Positions 61,648 through 64,000 of a stretch of DNA of 64,000 nucleotides are shown here, piece after piece. The stretch covers positions 28,459 through 92,458 of the forward strand of contig NZ_JAMBNP010000017.1 in NCBI RefSeq assembly GCF_023715145.1. The letters run 5' to 3'. Position numbers and translations under genes: made by a program. This DNA is from Paenibacillus glycanilyticus (GTDB lineage Bacteria > Bacillota > Bacilli > Paenibacillales > Paenibacillaceae). Under the pieces are notes generated by a model. It searched no databases and had not been told where the DNA came from. It saw nothing but the letters and a program-made list of their open reading frames with translations. Within the stretch, counting starts at the first letter, position 1. The number at the start of each line of letters is the position of its first letter.

Positions 61648-61842
61648 GCTATCATCCTCCGTTCGGTTTGTTTCGTTGCAGGTAATCGTTATCTTTAGTA
61701 TACATTAATTCTTAGTTTTCGGGTAGGTAATTAGGAATAAATGATTGAGAATTTTTTAGCATTGACGCTCTTTTTAAAACTCATTAGAATGGAACGAGTG
61801 TCAATTTTGCACGGCCTGCGACAGGAGGTAAACAAAAGCCTT

Positions 61843-62301
61843 ATGAACTTGAAAACAATCGCGCTTTGCCTTTATGTAATGCTCATTTATTGGCTTTCCC
61901 TGCATTTCAGCTTTCTGGATACGCTGTTCTTCCCAACGCTTGGCGCATTCAGCTTTCTCTTTATTTCCCGCTCGTCCACGATTGCGGAGGTGGGAAAAAT
62001 CACCTTTGGCGCCGTGGTATCCTCCGTGCTTGGGACGGTTCTGTATTACATTTATCCAAGCCCAATCTCCTTATTCATTAACGTTCTCATTACCATCTGG
62101 TTAATTAATAAATTCAAATGGAATGCTCCGCCGATTGTGGCCGTCGCGTTAATTCCGTTCTTCTCGCACTCGCCTAATCACTGGTTTATTCCGCTCTCCG
62201 TATGCGTGGCGCTGCTTGGCCTGATGCTTGTGCTTTACATCGTCCGGGTCATAGAGAGCAGACGCGCGCAAGTATATGAATCCGAATCCACGGCCGCCTA
62301 A
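61843..62301 (+). CDS. HPP family membrane protein
   Basis: A 152-residue protein with five or so membrane helices. FPTLGAFSFLFISRSS and NAPPIVAVALIPFFSHSP correspond to the paired conserved motifs of HPP-family proteins, some of which transport nitrite in chloroplasts and cyanobacteria. ATG 61843 follows CAGGAGGTAAAC; the longer frame to 61741 lacks such a site. Role unassigned. Confidence 0.75.
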   Translation: MNLKTIALCLYVMLIYWLSLHFSFLDTLFFPTLGAFSFLFISRSSTIAEVGKITFGAVVSSVLGTVLYYIYPSPISLFINVLITIWLINKFKWNAPPIVAVALIPFFSHSPNHWFIPLSVCVALLGLMLVLYIVRVIESRRAQVYESESTAA

Positions 62302-62413
62302 GGAAGTGGATTTTTCATTTTTTGCTCGAATCCGTCATGGACAAATCTTTGCCGGAGTAGTAGCTTAGTAGGTAGTTTAAGCAACGCCAATCCAACGAGA
62401 AGAATGTGATGAC

Positions 62414-63811
62414 ATGGGTATAGGACGACCCAGACTGAGAGGAAAGCATGAGGCTTTCCTGGAACGGCACTTCACGGGAGTGTCGATCGATTACCGGCAA
62501 ATAATAGCTTTGTTCATCCCGATCCTGATTGATCAGGCCTTTCTGGTCGGCCTCAATCTGGTGAATACGGCGATGGTCAGCTCATCGGGCGTGGATGCGG
62601 TCAGCGCGGTCAACATGGTAGACTCGCTCAACATTTTCCTGATCAGCGTCTTTATTGCCGTATCAACCGGGGGAACGGTAGTTGTTGCCCAGTACAAGGG
62701 CAGCGGGAATCATCCGATGGTATCCAAAGCGGCAGCAAGCTCTGTGGCTTCGGTTACGCTCGTCGCGCTGGCGATCAGCCTGATCGTCGTGGTGTTCCAT
62801 AACCAAATGCTTAATCTGCTGTTTGGCGCGGCTTCGCCGGAAGTATTCGAGGAAGGCAGAACGTATCTGATCGGCAGCGGCTTGTCTTATGTCGGGATTG
62901 CGATGATGGAGGCGGTATGCGGGGCGCTCAGGGGAATCGGCAGAAGCCGGGCATCTCTTATGCTGTCGCTCGTCATGAATCTGTCGTATGTCCTGCTGAA
63001 CGTTGTGTTTATTAACCTGATGCATATGGGCGTGCTCGGGCTTAGCATCTCTATCAATATCTCGCGTTATGCAGCGGCCATACTGGCTATTATTTATCTG
63101 GTGAAGATCGATACCAGCCTTCGGCTTCGACTCCGGGATATGCTGGCGGTTAATTTTGCGATGCTGCGAAAAATCCTGTTCGTGGGTCTGCCGTTTGCGG
63201 CGGAGCAGATGTTCTTCAACGGCGGGAAGATCGTTACTCAAACGTTTGTCGTCAGCCTCGGCACCTATGCTATTGCAACCAACGCGATCACCGGATCGCT
63301 TGCTAACGTGCTGCAGATTCCTTCGAATGCGCTGGCGATTACGGCGATTACCGTTATAGGCCAATGCATGGGGCAGCGAAATATCGAGGATGCGCGGAAG
63401 TTTACCCGTTCCTTTCTCTGGTTATCTACGGCCTGCCTGTTCCTGATGACTTGTCTGATGGTGCCGCTGTTCTATCCGCTGGTGGGACTGTTCCATCCAC
63501 CGCCTGAGATCGTTGACGATATACTGGTCATTTCAATTATTAATGCTCTTATGCAAGTTGTGTTCTGGTCGATCAGCTTTATTATGCCGTCAGCCCTCCG
63601 TGCAGCTGGCGACTCGAAGTTTACTTCAGTCGTATCGCTGCTGTCGATGTGGCTGTTCCGGATTGTGCTCGGCTACCTGCTCGCTATCGTGCTCGACTTC
63701 GGCATCCACGGCGTCTGGCTTGCGATGAATCTGGAGTGGGGCGTTCGGGGAGCCATCTTCCTCTGGCGCTTCCGGGGCAAGAAGTGGTACCGCCACCGGT
63801 TGATTGACTAG
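62414..63811 (+). CDS. MATE family efflux transporter
   Basis: A 465-residue, 12-helix MATE protein, distinct from the one at the left end. LIDQAFLVGLNLVNTAMVSS, GGTVVVAQYKGSGN and VCGALRGIGRSRASL are family landmarks; the second half repeats the fold (GLPFAAEQMFFNGG, IGQCMGQRN, SALRAAGDSKF). The start is uncertain because no strong Shine-Dalgarno site precedes 62414; a start nearer DYRQIIALFIPIL (about residue 25) is possible. Substrate unknown. Confidence 0.88.
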   Translation: MGIGRPRLRGKHEAFLERHFTGVSIDYRQIIALFIPILIDQAFLVGLNLVNTAMVSSSGVDAVSAVNMVDSLNIFLISVFIAVSTGGTVVVAQYKGSGNHPMVSKAAASSVASVTLVALAISLIVVVFHNQMLNLLFGAASPEVFEEGRTYLIGSGLSYVGIAMMEAVCGALRGIGRSRASLMLSLVMNLSYVLLNVVFINLMHMGVLGLSISINISRYAAAILAIIYLVKIDTSLRLRLRDMLAVNFAMLRKILFVGLPFAAEQMFFNGGKIVTQTFVVSLGTYAIATNAITGSLANVLQIPSNALAITAITVIGQCMGQRNIEDARKFTRSFLWLSTACLFLMTCLMVPLFYPLVGLFHPPPEIVDDILVISIINALMQVVFWSISFIMPSALRAAGDSKFTSVVSLLSMWLFRIVLGYLLAIVLDFGIHGVWLAMNLEWGVRGAIFLWRFRGKKWYRHRLID

Positions 63812-63828
63812 GGTGAAATAGATGAAGG

Positions 63829-63873
63829 GGGTGTCCCATAAGTCATGTAAATGACGATGGGACACCCCCTTTG
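63829..63873 (+). terminator. Terminator of the MATE gene
   Basis: GGGGGTGTCCCAT pairs with ATGGGACACCCCC, followed by TTTG. Confidence 0.85.
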
Positions 63874-63932
63874 TTTGTATTTGGGCTAAACAGCAGCCTG
63901 CGCATGAAATGTTCTTCCGATCGCCATTGCTC

Positions 63933-63972
63933 AGGGATTCCTTGAATTAATATTCAGAGGTAGGGAATCCCT
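63933..63972. repeat. Nested dyad at the right edge
   Basis: AGGGATTCC (63933-63941) pairs with GGAATCCCT (63964-63972), around an inner TGAAT/ATTCA dyad (63943-63956). It may belong to a gene or element beyond the window; nothing else is visible in 63874-64000. Confidence 0.4.
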
Positions 63973-64000
63973 TTACAAAAGCGAACGCTGGCGCTTCTCC

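Overview
The window looks like chromosome from a Paenibacillus-type Firmicute. Evidence: moderate GC, strong AGGAGG-type ribosome binding sites, several GTG/TTG starts, SLH (S-layer homology) surface proteins, a multimodular SLH-anchored GH10 xylanase of the Paenibacillus XynA1 type, CUT1 sugar ABC transporters, DeoR/AraC/HxlR/LysR regulators and many compact intrinsic terminators. The genus call is inference from gene content. I saw no rRNA, tRNA, CRISPR array, insertion sequence or phage module.

Layout. 1-8.2 kb: MATE exporter, PLP-dependent class-III aminotransferase-fold enzyme (resembling PbfA ammonia-lyases), complete CUT1 ABC importer and DeoR-type regulator, all +. 8.2-9.4 kb: VOC protein and MsrA. 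9.6-17.7 kb: two large secreted glycanases facing each other (GH76 mannanase with three CBM6; SLH-anchored GH10 xylanase with a recent internal duplication and a cre site), then a noncoding dyad array. 17.7-25.4 kb: MFS transporter, DUF423, an unassigned six-hairpin glycosidase-like enzyme, DUF2277, an HD phosphohydrolase, and a two-gene unit pairing a homospermidine-synthase-like protein with a divergent spermidine synthase. 25.6-34.9 kb: domain-permuted GH3, SEC-C protein, AT-rich zinc-ribbon membrane protein, chemoreceptor, alpha/beta hydrolase, and a deletion scar fusing a LysR gene tail to a beheaded MFS gene. 35-43.4 kb: HxlR/DoxX, DUF302, LysR, GNAT, a two-component system with a membrane protein, and a GH2 beta-mannosidase.

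43.5-53.0 kb is the most system-like region: an OmpR-family regulator and kinase followed, after an intergenic repeat element, by a solute-binding lipoprotein, a LolD-like ATPase, an HlyD/MacA-like adaptor, a 928-residue FtsX-type permease and a second LolD-like ATPase with an AbrB-like tail, joined by overlapping start/stop codons. The same phased hexamer repeats (YTYTAA, 10-11 bp apart, the last 11 bp before the -10) lie in front of both the regulator gene and the lipoprotein gene, so the two-component system probably controls the export operon and itself.

53.1-64 kb: GT2 glycosyltransferase plus PlsY-like acyltransferase, BNR-repeat lipoprotein, an SLH protein remnant, AraC/GyrI regulator, aldo/keto reductase, patatin-like phospholipase, FusB-type EF-G-binding protein, DUF4395 and HPP membrane proteins, and a second MATE exporter.

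Functionally the window combines plant and microbial polysaccharide use (xylanase, mannanase, beta-mannosidase, GH3, CUT1 importer) with envelope sensing and export and with small-molecule detoxification. Family calls are from reading motifs; no searches were run.
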